Assembly (NCBI GenBank): GCA_036677805.1
Contig: JAVBVS010000016.1
Coordinates: 62,001 to 126,000, forward strand
Direction of reading: 5' to 3'
Length of the DNA stretch: 64,000 nt
Origin: SIG78 sp036677805
GTDB taxonomy: Bacteria > Verrucomicrobiota > Lentisphaeria > Victivallales > Victivallaceae
The notes below the pieces were generated by a model. That model did no database searches. It worked only from the letters and a program-made list of their open reading frames with translations, and was not told the DNA's origin. Within the stretch, counting starts at the first letter, position 1; each line of letters begins with the position of its first letter. Position numbers and translations under genes: made by a program. Shown piece by piece: positions 7,656 through 16,176 of the stretch.

Positions 7656-9356
7656 ATGAAAAAGACCATATTCGGCGCCGTTGTCGTGATTGGCCTGGTG
7701 GCGCTTGCCGCCTACATCCTCTATCTCTGGGGTTTCTGTCGTTTCTATGTGCCGCCGGGGAAAATGGCGGTGGTGACGGCCAAGAGCGGATCAGCCCCCG
7801 CGCCCGGAGCGCTGCTGGTCGAGCACGGCGAAAAAGGCATCTGGCGCGACGTGCTGCCCGAAGGCCGCTACTTCCTCGACCCGGTGATGTACGACGTCAA
7901 AATCGTCCCCGCGATCAACATTCCGCTCGGCAAGGTCGGCGTAGTCACCAGCAAGATCGGCAAGCCGCCGGCTCCGGGTGAAATCATCGCCCCCGACAAG
8001 TCGTATCAGGGGGTCTGGCGCGACGTGCTCGGCCCCGGCGTCTACCGGCTCAACCCCGAAGGTTATCAGGTCGATATCGTCGATGCGATCAACATTCCGT
8101 TCGGCTATGTCGGAGTCGTCACCGCGCAGACCGGCAAGCCCGCTCAGCCGGGCGAATTCGCCAAGCCCGGTGAAAAAGGAGTGATCAAAGACATTCTCCA
8201 GCCCGGACTGTACTATATCAATCCGCGCGCCTATCAGGTCAATGTGATCGAAATCGGCATGAATCAGGTCAGCATGAGCGGCCGCGAAGGCAGCGTGATC
8301 GAGGTCAAAAACCGGATTGAGGCCGCCAGCGACGCCCTGAGCGAAATGTCCTACAACACCTTGAACACCCAGCTCCAGAACCGTCAGGAAATGCTCAAGA
8401 GCGACTCCTCGCTGCGCAACAACGCGCCGGCGCCGGCCGCCGCGCCGGAAGCCGCCAAGCTCAAGCGCCGGGTAATGGGCGCGGTGCCCGGAGCCGCCGC
8501 GACCACGACGCCGGAAACGCCGGACATGATCTACAGCATCGGCAGTTTCGTCGAATTCCCTTCGCGCGACGGGTTCAAAATCATGATGGACATGACCGTG
8601 GAGTTCGAGCTGCTGCCGGAGCATATTTCGCGCATCTACATGCTTTACGGCGATTTGCCGCAGGTGGTGGCCAAGATCATTCTGCCCCAGATTCTTTCGG
8701 TGTCGCGGCTCAAGGGTTCGAGCTACAAGGCGCAGGACTTCATCATGGGCGAAGGCCGCGAAACCTTTCAGAACAACCTGCGCAACGAACTGGTCGCCAC
8801 GATGAAGGAAAAAAGCATCGTGATTCACAACGCGATCATCCGCAACGTGACCATTCCGGAAAACATCCTGAAACCGATTCAGGAGGCGAGCCTCGCGGTC
8901 GAACAGAACCTGACCAACTACTCGCTTCAGGAGACCGCCAAGATCGAAGCCGAACTCAACAGCCAGACCGCGCTGATTGACCAGAAGCGGCGCGAGATCG
9001 AACAGGAAACCCGTAAAATGACCGCTGAAATCGCCGCCAGGCAACAGCAGGCGGTGCGCCTGATCGCAGCCGAAACCGAACTCGAAGCGGCCAAGCTCCA
9101 GCTCCAGCGCTCCGAAATCGAAGCCAAACGCACCAAGCTCAAGGGCGAAACCGAAGTTCAGACCGCGTTTCTGCGCAACAACGAGCTGGCGCGCGGCGCC
9201 GAGATGAAGGCTCAGGCGCTGGGAGAAGGCGGCGCCATGGCCGATCTGCAGCTGGTCGACCGGCTCAACCCGGCATTGAAGCTTCAGGTGATTTACGCCG
9301 GCGACGGCACCTTGTGGACGGACCTGAAATCGGGCTCGGTGACGGTGAACCAATGA
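7656..9356 (+). CDS. SPFH/band-7 membrane protein with N-terminal repeats (copy 2)
   Basis: A 566-residue paralogue of the preceding protein. The N-terminal helix (about 5-25) is followed by three clear tandem repeats (about 30-195) with the pattern P-x-G-K/Y-V-G-V-V-T-x-x-x-G-K-P-x-x-P-G-E, then G-x-x-x-D-V/I-L-x-P-G-x-Y-x-x-x-P, then Y-x-V-x-[IV]. A low-complexity Ala/Pro insert (about 245-285) separates them from the SPFH domain (about 295-430) and a coiled coil (about 420-520). The GAGAAAACTGATC junction places the ATG two bases after the previous stop, so the two are translated together and probably form a hetero-oligomer. Length and layout differ from the typical 300-residue stomatin and resemble flotillin-size proteins. 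Confidence 0.85.
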   Translation: MKKTIFGAVVVIGLVALAAYILYLWGFCRFYVPPGKMAVVTAKSGSAPAPGALLVEHGEKGIWRDVLPEGRYFLDPVMYDVKIVPAINIPLGKVGVVTSKIGKPPAPGEIIAPDKSYQGVWRDVLGPGVYRLNPEGYQVDIVDAINIPFGYVGVVTAQTGKPAQPGEFAKPGEKGVIKDILQPGLYYINPRAYQVNVIEIGMNQVSMSGREGSVIEVKNRIEAASDALSEMSYNTLNTQLQNRQEMLKSDSSLRNNAPAPAAAPEAAKLKRRVMGAVPGAAATTTPETPDMIYSIGSFVEFPSRDGFKIMMDMTVEFELLPEHISRIYMLYGDLPQVVAKIILPQILSVSRLKGSSYKAQDFIMGEGRETFQNNLRNELVATMKEKSIVIHNAIIRNVTIPENILKPIQEASLAVEQNLTNYSLQETAKIEAELNSQTALIDQKRREIEQETRKMTAEIAARQQQAVRLIAAETELEAAKLQLQRSEIEAKRTKLKGETEVQTAFLRNNELARGAEMKAQALGEGGAMADLQLVDRLNPALKLQVIYAGDGTLWTDLKSGSVTVNQ

Positions 9357-10195
9357 TCACGATCCGGGAAATACGTCCGGAGGAAGCGCCGCTGCTGAGC
9401 GCCCTCTCCGATTCGGTCGGCTGGAACAACGCTCCGGCCGAATGCCGGCTGCTGACCGAAACGCCGTCCATGCGCGCGATTTTCGCCGTCGCCGACGGCG
9501 AAATCGCCGGTTCGGCAGGCATGATCGCCTACGAACCGGCCCGGCTGGTGTTCATCAATCTGGTGATCGTGAAGCCCGAATTCCGCCATCGCGGCATCGC
9601 CACACGGATGATTGAGCATATCATCGATTACTATCGCGGGTTCCGGACCTTCAAGCTCCACGCCACGCCGGAAGGCGGCAAGGTGTATGAAAAACTGGGG
9701 TTTGAAACCCGTCGGACGATCAGTTTCTTCACCGCCGACCGGCCCGACTTCGGCCATGCCGCCGATCCGGCGATCGCCGTCCGGCCGCTGCGGCAGGAAG
9801 ACATGGCCGATTGCGTCGCGCGCGACCGCGGCTGCTTCGGACTGGAGCGGCGCGCCCTGCTCGAATTCAATTTCCGTCAGCATCCCGAACTCGCGCTGGC
9901 GGCGGCAGGCAGCCGCGGCTTCATCCTCGGGCGGCGCTGGAAGAAGTACCGCCATCTGTCCTGCCTTGAAGCCGACAGTCTGCCGGTGGCGGCGGCGCTG
10001 GCCGCGCGCGCCGCGGCGCTGGATGCCAGCCAGACCCTGAGCATCATCACCTACGATCATCAAAGCGCTTTCCAGCGGATTCTGCGCGACGCCGGGTTTG
10101 CCAAGGTCCGGGACATGATCGACATGGAATTGGGCGAACCGGATTTTCCGCCGCCCGCGGAATACTTCGCCATCTATGGCGGCGACATGGGCTGA
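9353..10195 (+). CDS. GNAT-family N-acetyltransferase with YitH-like C-terminal domain
   Basis: A 280-residue protein whose first half is a GNAT fold: the acetyl-CoA loop reads VKPEFRHRGIATRMIEH (Q/R-x-x-G-x-G/A type), followed by LHATPEGGKVYEKLGFE. The second half (about 145-280) has the features of the second domain of YitH/HolE-type acetyltransferases, including a GYILGRR-like strand and a GFAKVRDMIDM ending. The substrate is unknown. Start ATG at 9353 overlaps the stop of the SPFH gene as ATGA, so it is translationally coupled; a longer frame from 9314 would sit fully inside the SPFH gene. Transcription ends at the terminator at 10226. Confidence 0.85.
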   Translation: MITIREIRPEEAPLLSALSDSVGWNNAPAECRLLTETPSMRAIFAVADGEIAGSAGMIAYEPARLVFINLVIVKPEFRHRGIATRMIEHIIDYYRGFRTFKLHATPEGGKVYEKLGFETRRTISFFTADRPDFGHAADPAIAVRPLRQEDMADCVARDRGCFGLERRALLEFNFRQHPELALAAAGSRGFILGRRWKKYRHLSCLEADSLPVAAALAARAAALDASQTLSIITYDHQSAFQRILRDAGFAKVRDMIDMELGEPDFPPPAEYFAIYGGDMG

Positions 10196-10225
10196 CCCCG
10201 GTCCGGCAATCCCGCCGAATCTCAA

Positions 10226-10261
10226 CCGGCGGCGCGTTCCGATGCGCCGCCGGTCTTTTTT
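10226..10261 (+). terminator. Rho-independent terminator of the SPFH-GNAT operon
   Basis: CCGGCGGCGC, 8-base loop, GCGCCGCCGG, then TCTTTTTT: a perfect 10-bp GC stem with T-run, 30 bases after the GNAT stop. Confidence 0.9.
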
Positions 10262-10270
10262 GTCCTCAAC

Positions 10271-11644
10271 CTAACGTGCCAGTTCGATCAGGTCGTATCC
10301 GAGATATTCGCGGAACGCTTCGGCCAGAATGCCGCGGCTGTCGCCATAGCTCAGACTGACGTGGTGCGGCAAGCCGTGCCGGAGCAATCCCAACATTTTG
10401 GCCTGAAAATTTTCAAAGCGGGCAATGCCGCCGCAGCCGAAAAATTCCGGCGGCAGTTCGGTTTCTTCAAAAACTCCATTTTCCAGAAAGAAGGCGAGTT
10501 TGCCTTCGCGGGTAAAGCCCGACGCGCAGGTGAATTTTCCGGGTTTCATCCGGCCTTGATTGCAGCCGAGGCCGTTGCCGGCGCCCAGAATCCGGGCGAA
10601 CATCGGATGATCGACGATCCGTCCCGGTGCGCGCATGAGATCCGCCGCCACGGGGCCGCAATGAAACAGGATGCAGCGATTTTCATCATCGCCGTAGTTG
10701 TTGTTCCAGTCCAGACAGGCGGCGGGCGCGTCCGCCGCCAGACTCAGCGCGCGCATGGCAATGGCGTTGACCGTGTCGACTTCGCAATTGGCGGTAATCC
10801 GGCACTGGTTGAGCAGCGACAGAATCACGCAGGGCGAAAGTTTCAGCTCCGTTTCAAGCTCTGTCCAGCAACGCAGCGTGATCAGATCGAGGCCGTATTC
10901 GGCGATCATCCGGTCGATCGCCGTCGCCAGTTTCGCAATCCGCAGCAAAGCCGCATCGCTGCCTTCCGGCCAGCGGCAGTACCCGCGGAGCGCAGCCGCT
11001 TTTTCCCGCAAGTCCGGCGCATCGTCCGCCAGCGCGCGATAACGCCCGAACAGCTCCGACAGATCGAAGGCTTCGTTGGCAATCCCGTAACGCTCCAGCG
11101 CGGTTTCATCGAAGCGAACGGTTTTGAACGGCGTGCAGCGCGCGCCGATGGAGCCCGCGCGCACCCGTTTCATCCCCCTCACCACCCGGCAGATGGCCGC
11201 GAACTCACGAAGATTGGCGTCAAAAGCCGCCGCGCCGACGACCACGGTGTGCGGCGCAAGCACGGTACAGGGAACGCGGCACTGGCGGAAGAGGTTGACC
11301 GCGCTGATCTTGCCGCAAAAGGCGTCGCGCCGCGTTTCCGGTCCCAGCGCGTCAAGCGTATCGGAACAGGCGGCGAACAGAATCGGAACTCCGGCGTCGC
11401 GCAATGCGGTCAGACAGGAACTTTCGTCGCCGAAATTCGGAAAAACGGCGATCACGCCGTCGCACGCTTCGCGCTTCAGGCTGTCGGCGTATTGCCGCGC
11501 CCCGGCTTCGTCCGCGACCGGCGCGGCGAACAGCGCCGGCGTGATCCGGAGGCGTTTCAAGGCGGCGGCGGTTTCGGCGGCGGCCGCCTGCGCCGCCGCT
11601 TGCGGAAAAGTAATCCTGTTCGATACGAAAATGGCGATTTTCAT
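10271..11644 (-). CDS. L-fucose/L-arabinose isomerase-family protein
   Basis: A 457-residue protein of the FucI/AraA-like fold. The N-terminus (MKIAIFVSNR) opens a Rossmann-like domain. The central part has LITLRCWTELE and the ANCEVDTVNAIAMRAL stretch, which matches the metal-binding and fold core of these ketol isomerases, with an acidic residue in CEVD at the expected site. GRMKPGKFTCA in the C-terminal domain is also typical. Proteins of this group interconvert aldoses and ketoses, but many members have no assigned substrate. GAGAGGG precedes the ATG at 11644; further upstream the frame is only open antisense to the AraC gene. It is divergent from the AraC regulator at 11732 and probably controlled by it. 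A distant homologue is encoded at 12651. Confidence 0.78.
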   Translation of the reverse strand: MKIAIFVSNRITFPQAAAQAAAAETAAALKRLRITPALFAAPVADEAGARQYADSLKREACDGVIAVFPNFGDESSCLTALRDAGVPILFAACSDTLDALGPETRRDAFCGKISAVNLFRQCRVPCTVLAPHTVVVGAAAFDANLREFAAICRVVRGMKRVRAGSIGARCTPFKTVRFDETALERYGIANEAFDLSELFGRYRALADDAPDLREKAAALRGYCRWPEGSDAALLRIAKLATAIDRMIAEYGLDLITLRCWTELETELKLSPCVILSLLNQCRITANCEVDTVNAIAMRALSLAADAPAACLDWNNNYGDDENRCILFHCGPVAADLMRAPGRIVDHPMFARILGAGNGLGCNQGRMKPGKFTCASGFTREGKLAFFLENGVFEETELPPEFFGCGGIARFENFQAKMLGLLRHGLPHHVSLSYGDSRGILAEAFREYLGYDLIELAR

Positions 11645-11702
11645 GTGCAACCCTCTCTTTGCCGTTTGGGTCATAAAATATCCCGGAAACGCGGCGGAAA
11701 CC

Positions 11703-11731
11703 TTGACAATCGGGACAAAAAGAGGTATAAT
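11703..11731 (+). promoter_or_regulatory. Perfect consensus sigma-70 promoter abutting the AraC start codon
   Basis: TTGACA (11703-11708), exactly 17 bp, TATAAT (11726-11731). The predicted +1 is base 11738, which is itself the A of an in-frame ATG. The transcript would be leaderless or nearly so. Confidence 0.8.
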
Positions 11732-12682
11732 ATGGACATGATGAAAAATTCCGCAATTCAACTTCACGGCAGTGCATTTTTCCCGATCGCCGATTTTCCG
11801 GTCGCGGTGGTCCCGTCCGGCAATCAGGATGAGAATTTCGGGGGAGAGGGCTATACCTGCATACCGCATTTTCATGACTATCATGAGCTTGTCATGATCG
11901 TAAGCGGCTCCGGCGTGCAAAATATCGACGGCCGGGATTATACGGTCAAAGCGGGGGACGTTTTTCTGATCGGCGGCAGTTCCGTGCACTGTTTCCGGGC
12001 CGTCCGCGCCCTGAGGCTCTACAATATTCTGTTCGATCCGGACCGTTTGCCGCTGCCGTTGGCACAATTCCGCAAGATTCACGGTTACGAGATGATTTTC
12101 CGGACCGAGCCGCAAACCCGGACGCCGCGCAATTTCCGGAATCATCTCCGCCTTGAATCGCGGCGGATTCCCGAACTCGTGAAACTGGTCGAAGGCCTCC
12201 GGGAGACGCTGGCGCGCAACGATGAATTCAGCGAAGCCGAGAGCATCGGGCTGCTGATCCGGATCATTCTCGATCTGGCCCGGCAATACGCGCCCGCAAC
12301 GCCCGCCGGAGCATCGCTCCCTCAAATCAGCCGGGTGATCGCCCGGATGGAGCATGACTATGCCAAGCCCTTCCGGCTGGAGGAGCTGGCGCAATTCGCC
12401 CGTACTTCGCCACGGAATTTTTCGCGCCAGTTCCGGCGGATTACAGGAAATAGTCCGATCGATTATCTGCTCAAAATCCGCCTGCGCCGCGCGGCCGGAC
12501 TGCTGCTGAACGGATCATGGAGCATGGCCGAGATCGCCGACCGCTGCGGTTTCCGCGACTCCAATTACTTCACCAAGCGTTTCACCCGGGAATACGGCTG
12601 TTCGCCGCGCGCCTTCCGCCGGCAGTCCGGCACGGAACGCTCCATTCCCGTCAGCCGATCCGGACGAATTTCCAATTCATGA
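11732..12682 (+). CDS. AraC-family transcriptional regulator
   Basis: A 316-residue regulator with an N-terminal cupin sensor (about 30-110: PHFHDYHELVMIVSGSG, then DYTVKAGDVFLIGG and SSVHCF) and a C-terminal AraC double HTH (about 205-305). The second HTH reads MAEIADRCGFRDSNYFTKRFTREYG followed by SPRAFRR, an excellent family match. It is flanked by isomerase-like genes on both sides and most likely responds to the sugar they process. Three ATGs are possible: 11732 (inside the promoter's discriminator), 11738 (the predicted transcription start) and 11741. Because the -10 ends at 11731, the real start is probably 11738 or 11741. The 3' end overlaps the convergent isomerase gene by 32 bp. Confidence 0.88.
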   Translation: MDMMKNSAIQLHGSAFFPIADFPVAVVPSGNQDENFGGEGYTCIPHFHDYHELVMIVSGSGVQNIDGRDYTVKAGDVFLIGGSSVHCFRAVRALRLYNILFDPDRLPLPLAQFRKIHGYEMIFRTEPQTRTPRNFRNHLRLESRRIPELVKLVEGLRETLARNDEFSEAESIGLLIRIILDLARQYAPATPAGASLPQISRVIARMEHDYAKPFRLEELAQFARTSPRNFSRQFRRITGNSPIDYLLKIRLRRAAGLLLNGSWSMAEIADRCGFRDSNYFTKRFTREYGCSPRAFRRQSGTERSIPVSRSGRISNS

Positions 12683-14000
12683 GTTTCGCCCAGTCGCGCA
12701 GCAAAGCGCTGTCGCCGCCATAGCTCAGCGCCAGGTGGTGGGTTCCTCCGGCTTCGCTGTAGGCGGCCAGAAAATCCCCGATCGATGGCGTACGCGGCAT
12801 GAACCAGCCCGCATTTTTGTGCGGACTGGGACCTGCCGGAGCCTTGAAATCGACCGTCGCCGCAATCAATGTGAAGCTGCCGTCCGGTCCCGGCGCGAGA
12901 TCGGTCAACAGCGCTTCGCCGCTGCGGAAACAGCCGGTGGCCAGCACCGGATTGCCGGTGTCGCTGAACCCGTAATCCATCTCGCTCAAATACGGTTTTG
13001 CGCTGCACAAGACCGGGTTGATTTCGCCCATATGACTGGTAAAAATCCGGTTGCCCGCCCAGTCGGGACAGAACATTTCGGTGAAGGAGGTTTCCGGAAA
13101 CACCCGCGCCAGGCAGCGGTTCACCGCCGCGGTCAGCACGTCCCCTTCCCCGGCATATCCCAATCCCCGCGCCATCGCCTTGGAACACTCCAGAAACGGC
13201 ACCGTCTCCCACCCTTCGCTCCGGGTGATGCCGGGAAAACATACGGTGAAGGCTTCGAGTTTTTCCTTCTCCAGCCAGCTTCGGAGCTTCAGCGAAGCGC
13301 GGACGGTCCGCCGGTGCGCCTCCGGGTCCAGATCGGGCGCAAGCTCGAAATGCTCCCGGTCCCAGGCCATTTCGGCGGTCACCGCCGACGGCGACGGTTC
13401 CGGCTGCGGCGCATAGGACGCCACGGTCATGCCGAAGGCGCCTTCCGGCACCCGGAAGTCGCCCATGCCGTCGAAGTCGCCGCCGGCCTTGCCGACGCGG
13501 ATATGGGTCAGGCGGTAGGCCATGCCCGCGGCGCGAAGCTGGCGCGCGGCGCGATTGAGCACGTCGGAAGTTTCCCAATGCCCGGCGGAAATCAGGAACG
13601 GTTTGCGCAGACGCAGCAGCAGATTGCAGAAATCCTGAACCCCGTGGATGCCGTGATTGGGCATGATCTCATCCTCGCTGCCGGTGGCGAACCGGGCGTC
13701 GGGCGTGGTATCGATCACCACCACCGGCAACGGACTCGCGGCGACCAATGCCGCCGATTCGAGCGAAGGCGAATACGCCAGATGCAAGGTCGCCAGCGCC
13801 TCGCAGCCGGAAGTTTCCATGCTGTCCAGCGCCGCCTGAAATTCCTCGCGCACCCGGCAGACGGGCGCCAGATGAACCTCGAAGCCATGGCGGCGGAGCG
13901 CGGCGGAGATCGATTCGGCGAAGCGCAGCGCCGGGGCGTGATATTGCGGACAGACCTCGTCGTAAAGCTTGAGGTAAAATGGCAGCAGACCGATCTTCAT
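12651..14000 (-). CDS. L-fucose/L-arabinose isomerase-like protein
   Basis: A 449-residue protein starting MKIGLLPFYLKLYD, a form common in AraA/FucI-like proteins. Family features include VIDTTPDARF in the first domain, PNHGIHGVQDFCNLLLR in the middle, EGDVLTAAVNRCLARV, where an acidic residue precedes the helix as in the isomerase active site, and the closing HHLALSYGGDS stretch. It is last in a four-gene minus-strand operon; its ATG overlaps the amidohydrolase stop by 4 bp (ATGA at 13997-14000). It should be the ketol isomerase, or a non-catalytic relative, of the pathway served by the kinase and aminotransferase upstream. It overlaps the convergent AraC gene by 32 bp at its 3' end. Confidence 0.78.
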   Translation of the reverse strand: MKIGLLPFYLKLYDEVCPQYHAPALRFAESISAALRRHGFEVHLAPVCRVREEFQAALDSMETSGCEALATLHLAYSPSLESAALVAASPLPVVVIDTTPDARFATGSEDEIMPNHGIHGVQDFCNLLLRLRKPFLISAGHWETSDVLNRAARQLRAAGMAYRLTHIRVGKAGGDFDGMGDFRVPEGAFGMTVASYAPQPEPSPSAVTAEMAWDREHFELAPDLDPEAHRRTVRASLKLRSWLEKEKLEAFTVCFPGITRSEGWETVPFLECSKAMARGLGYAGEGDVLTAAVNRCLARVFPETSFTEMFCPDWAGNRIFTSHMGEINPVLCSAKPYLSEMDYGFSDTGNPVLATGCFRSGEALLTDLAPGPDGSFTLIAATVDFKAPAGPSPHKNAGWFMPRTPSIGDFLAAYSEAGGTHHLALSYGGDSALLRDWAKLMNWKFVRIG

Positions 14001-14995
14001 GATTTTACGATGCTCCCGAAAAGTTTGGCGGCGTTGCGATATAACACGTCTTCCAGCGCATTTTCCGGCGTCGCCGCCAGAATCGCGCGCAATTGTTCGT
14101 AGAAAAAGGTGGTGAATTCGAGCACATGCTCCGTATCGCGGATGGCGGTGCCGATGTCGTAATCCTCGCCCATCAGATAGGCGTACTGATCGTTGACCTC
14201 GACCGACTTGCCGCGCAGCAGCGCGATCGGAGCATCGCTGCCGAAAAGGATGCGTTCCGCCGGAAAATGATCGAAGGCATAGCGCAGAATCCCGACATGG
14301 TTGACCATCGCGGTATCGAAGAAGGCATTGGGCAGCGCGGCCAGTGCCGCAAGGTTGCTCTCCACGATGTTGCGCATGAAATAAGCCCGCCCGATGTGAG
14401 CGAAAATAAAGGAAATGCGGGGGTAGCGCTCACAGAGTTCGACCATCTGGCGCTGGTTCATGCGATCGGCGAAGCGGCCGGGACGCGGGATGTGCAAAGT
14501 CACGGCCAATCCGGCGCGATTCAGATATTCGAGCTGGGCGACGGTCAGCATGTCAAAAATTTCCACCTCGGAGGATTTCTTGCCGTAACACGACGCCGCG
14601 TAATTCCAGTAGGGTTTGACCCCGACCGCGCCGGCAGCCTCGACCCGCCGCCGGACAGTCTCCGCCGCATCGGCAGGGGAAATCAGCACATTGACGAATT
14701 CATCCGGCCCGTTCGCCTCCGGCACCCGGCCGCGGCCGGCGGCATCATGCGGAAAGCCGAAGCAGTTCAATCCCACCTGCTGCTCCGGCAGCAGCGCGCG
14801 CATCGCCTCGCGCCACCGGGCAAGCGGAAACTCGCCCCCGAAACGATTGGCACAATCGCGCGGCGCAAAATGAAAGTCCGGCGGAAAGCAATTCCGTTCC
14901 CAGATGTGGACATGGGCGTCGAGAATCCGGCGCGGCAGGCGCGGCGCCAGCTCTTCCCGATAAATCCGGCGATCCGATTCCGTAATCCAGTTCAT
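13997..14995 (-). CDS. Amidohydrolase-2 family metal-dependent hydrolase
   Basis: A 332-residue TIM-barrel hydrolase. The metal ligands are visible: DAHVHIWE at about residue 25 (H-x-H), a late histidine in FIFAHIGRAYF (about 212), and FGSDAPI (about 265) with the catalytic Asp. Relatives of this group hydrolyse or isomerise sugar lactones, uronates and phenolic acids. GGAGGAG precedes the ATG at 14995, which overlaps the kinase stop as ATGA; a longer frame to 15166 would lie inside the kinase gene and was rejected. Within the operon it may open a lactone or remove a substituent from the substrate. Confidence 0.82.
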   Translation of the reverse strand: MNWITESDRRIYREELAPRLPRRILDAHVHIWERNCFPPDFHFAPRDCANRFGGEFPLARWREAMRALLPEQQVGLNCFGFPHDAAGRGRVPEANGPDEFVNVLISPADAAETVRRRVEAAGAVGVKPYWNYAASCYGKKSSEVEIFDMLTVAQLEYLNRAGLAVTLHIPRPGRFADRMNQRQMVELCERYPRISFIFAHIGRAYFMRNIVESNLAALAALPNAFFDTAMVNHVGILRYAFDHFPAERILFGSDAPIALLRGKSVEVNDQYAYLMGEDYDIGTAIRDTEHVLEFTTFFYEQLRAILAATPENALEDVLYRNAAKLFGSIVKS

Positions 14996-16176
14996 ATCGT
15001 CACTCCTCCGGCAAGCATGGCGGCTCCGACCGCGCCCGCGTAACTGCGGTACGGCGAAACCACGATGGGGATATGCAACATTTCCGCCGTCAATTTCGGC
15101 CAGGCCACCCCTTCGGCCGGACCGCCGACCATCACCAGCCGCCGCGGCCGCCGCGATCCCAGACACTCGGCAAACCGCGCAATCACCGACTGCATCAGAC
15201 GGCAGGCGGGAGTATCGGGTTGCAATGCGTCGACATTGAACCGTTCATAGCGCCCGGCCGCATGGCCATACTGCTCCAGTACGAAGCGCTCGATTTCAAG
15301 ACCCACGCCTTCGAGCGAAAACATCGCGCCCCAGCAACCGCCCGCGCCGGACTGAAAGGGGTCGCACAATTCATTTTCGGGGACATCGCCGCGCGCGAGC
15401 ACCGGATAAAAACCGACCCAGCTGGTGCCGCAGCTCAGCAGCATATCTCCCGGCACAGTCACGCCCGCCGCGCGCGCCGCGGCGGGATGATCGAAACTGC
15501 CCGCGACGATTGCGGCGCCGCTCGACAGCGCACCCGAAGCGTATTCCGCTTTGAGCGCGCCGATCACGGTTCCCGGCCGGACCAATTCCGGCAGCTGGGA
15601 AGCGGCGATGCCGTAATATTCGAGATATGCCTGATACCAGCATCCGCGCGCCTGATCCAGCAGATAAAACGGCGTCGCACTGGAGGTGTCGACCGCGCGT
15701 CGGCCGCTCAGGAGCCAGGTCAGGAAATCGTTGTTCATGCCGATTTTCGCCTGGCGCAACCACGCCGGATGTTCGCGGCGGAACCACTCCAGGTGCATCA
15801 GTGGAAACATCGGAATCGCAGGCCAACCGGTTACTTCACGCACCCGCCATGCCGCCGGCGGCGTCCAGTCCAGCCGCTTGTCGAGCCAGCTGATGATGGG
15901 CGTCAGCGGCGCGCCGCCGTCATCCCACAACAACGTATTGCCCGAAGCCGCGGCCATGGCGATGCCCGCCACCGGGCGGGTCCGGTCGGCGGCAAGACCG
16001 CCGATCAGGCGCAGCACCCGACCGCAATAGTCTTCGGCGGCGATCTCCACCCATCCGGGCTCGGGATGGCGGAAATTCACCCGTTCGCTCACGCTTTGAA
16101 TCACGCCCTGGCGCGGGTTCCAGCGCACGCCCTTGATCGCTCCGGTGCCCAGATCCAATCCGATGAAATCATTCAT
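14992..16176 (-). CDS. FGGY-family carbohydrate kinase
   Basis: A 394-residue sugar kinase with the ATPase fold of xylulokinase/rhamnulokinase. The first phosphate loop reads FIGLDLGTGAIKGVRW; the catalytic Asp region follows at GSFDHPAAARAAGV (about 225), and LVMVGGPAEGVAW with SYAGAVGAAMLAG gives the adenosine-binding end. At 394 residues it is about 100 shorter than typical FGGY kinases (480-520), mostly in the C-terminal half, yet the key motifs remain. It probably phosphorylates the ketose produced by the isomerase. The ATG overlaps the aminotransferase stop by 4 bp. Confidence 0.87.
   Translation of the reverse strand: MNDFIGLDLGTGAIKGVRWNPRQGVIQSVSERVNFRHPEPGWVEIAAEDYCGRVLRLIGGLAADRTRPVAGIAMAAASGNTLLWDDGGAPLTPIISWLDKRLDWTPPAAWRVREVTGWPAIPMFPLMHLEWFRREHPAWLRQAKIGMNNDFLTWLLSGRRAVDTSSATPFYLLDQARGCWYQAYLEYYGIAASQLPELVRPGTVIGALKAEYASGALSSGAAIVAGSFDHPAAARAAGVTVPGDMLLSCGTSWVGFYPVLARGDVPENELCDPFQSGAGGCWGAMFSLEGVGLEIERFVLEQYGHAAGRYERFNVDALQPDTPACRLMQSVIARFAECLGSRRPRRLVMVGGPAEGVAWPKLTAEMLHIPIVVSPYRSYAGAVGAAMLAGGVTI

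Noticed and set aside
10361..11731. Extension of the AraC ORF to 773 codons
   Set aside because: The extra part is antisense to the isomerase gene; a consensus promoter and the natural AraC length place the start near 11738.
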